From assembly GCA_002408345.1 (NCBI GenBank), contig DHRX01000001.1:6854-12531 (forward strand): a stretch of DNA of 5,678 bases, written 5' to 3'. Made by a program: the position numbers and the translations under genes. The stretch is from Firmicutes bacterium UBA5301 (GTDB taxonomy: Bacteria > Bacillota > UBA5301). Of this stretch, positions 5,660-5,678 are shown piece after piece. A model generated the notes under the pieces. The model had not been told where the DNA came from, ran no database searches, and worked only from the letters and a program-made list of their open reading frames with translations. Position 1 is the stretch's first letter; each line of letters starts with the position of its first letter.

Positions 5660-5678
5660 AATAGTTACCGACCGATAG
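5660..5678. other. Unresolved upstream edge
   Basis: Only 19 bases remain before the window ends. On the minus strand two of the frames could be the last codons of an upstream gene: one ends in TAA at 5660-5658, another in TAA overlapping the cytochrome start. No promoter can be recognised in so short a stretch, so whether the cytochrome gene is the true first gene of the operon is not decidable here. Confidence 0.3.

Overview
The window reads as part of a chromosome of an anaerobic Gram-positive bacterium of the Clostridia type (for example a Peptococcaceae-like lineage). This is inferred from near-perfect AGGAGG ribosome-binding sites in front of most genes, tightly packed co-directional genes, a GTG start, moderate base composition and the enzyme inventory. 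No ribosomal RNA or taxonomic marker is present, so the assignment is tentative. Every supported gene lies on the minus strand, so the reading order below runs from the high coordinates to the low ones.

Upstream unit (about 5648 down to 1542): four tightly coupled genes encode what looks like a membrane-attached, quinone-linked oxidoreductase of the aldehyde:ferredoxin oxidoreductase (AOR) family. They are a cytochrome b-type membrane subunit (FdnI/PhsC-like), a Tat-signal ferredoxin with four [4Fe-4S] clusters, the tungsto-/molybdopterin catalytic subunit, and a 138-residue soluble protein of unknown function. The inventory resembles the E. coli ydh operon (ydhYVWXUT), whose physiological substrate is, as far as I know, unproven. 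The inferred electron path is substrate, pterin, proximal cluster in the AOR subunit, four-cluster ferredoxin, b hemes, menaquinone, or the reverse. A strong hairpin followed by a T-rich run (1475-1528) closes this unit.

Intergenic stretch (about 1348-1541): besides the terminator it holds a perfect 14-bp AT-rich palindrome overlapping a TATAAT hexamer. This is a candidate promoter and operator for the next unit.

Downstream unit (1347 down to the window edge): a 73-residue protein with two membrane helices, a 37-residue single-helix protein of the symporter small accessory type, and the first 317 residues of a PutP-like sodium:solute symporter that runs off the window at position 1. The last two genes overlap by 4 bp (ATGA).

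The most interesting points are the mismatch between a textbook Tat signal on the ferredoxin and no signal on its catalytic partner, the degenerate pterin-contact motifs in the AOR subunit, the unidentified 138-residue and 73-residue proteins, and the extra N-terminal membrane segment pair on the cytochrome. I see no mobile element, CRISPR array, tRNA or rRNA.
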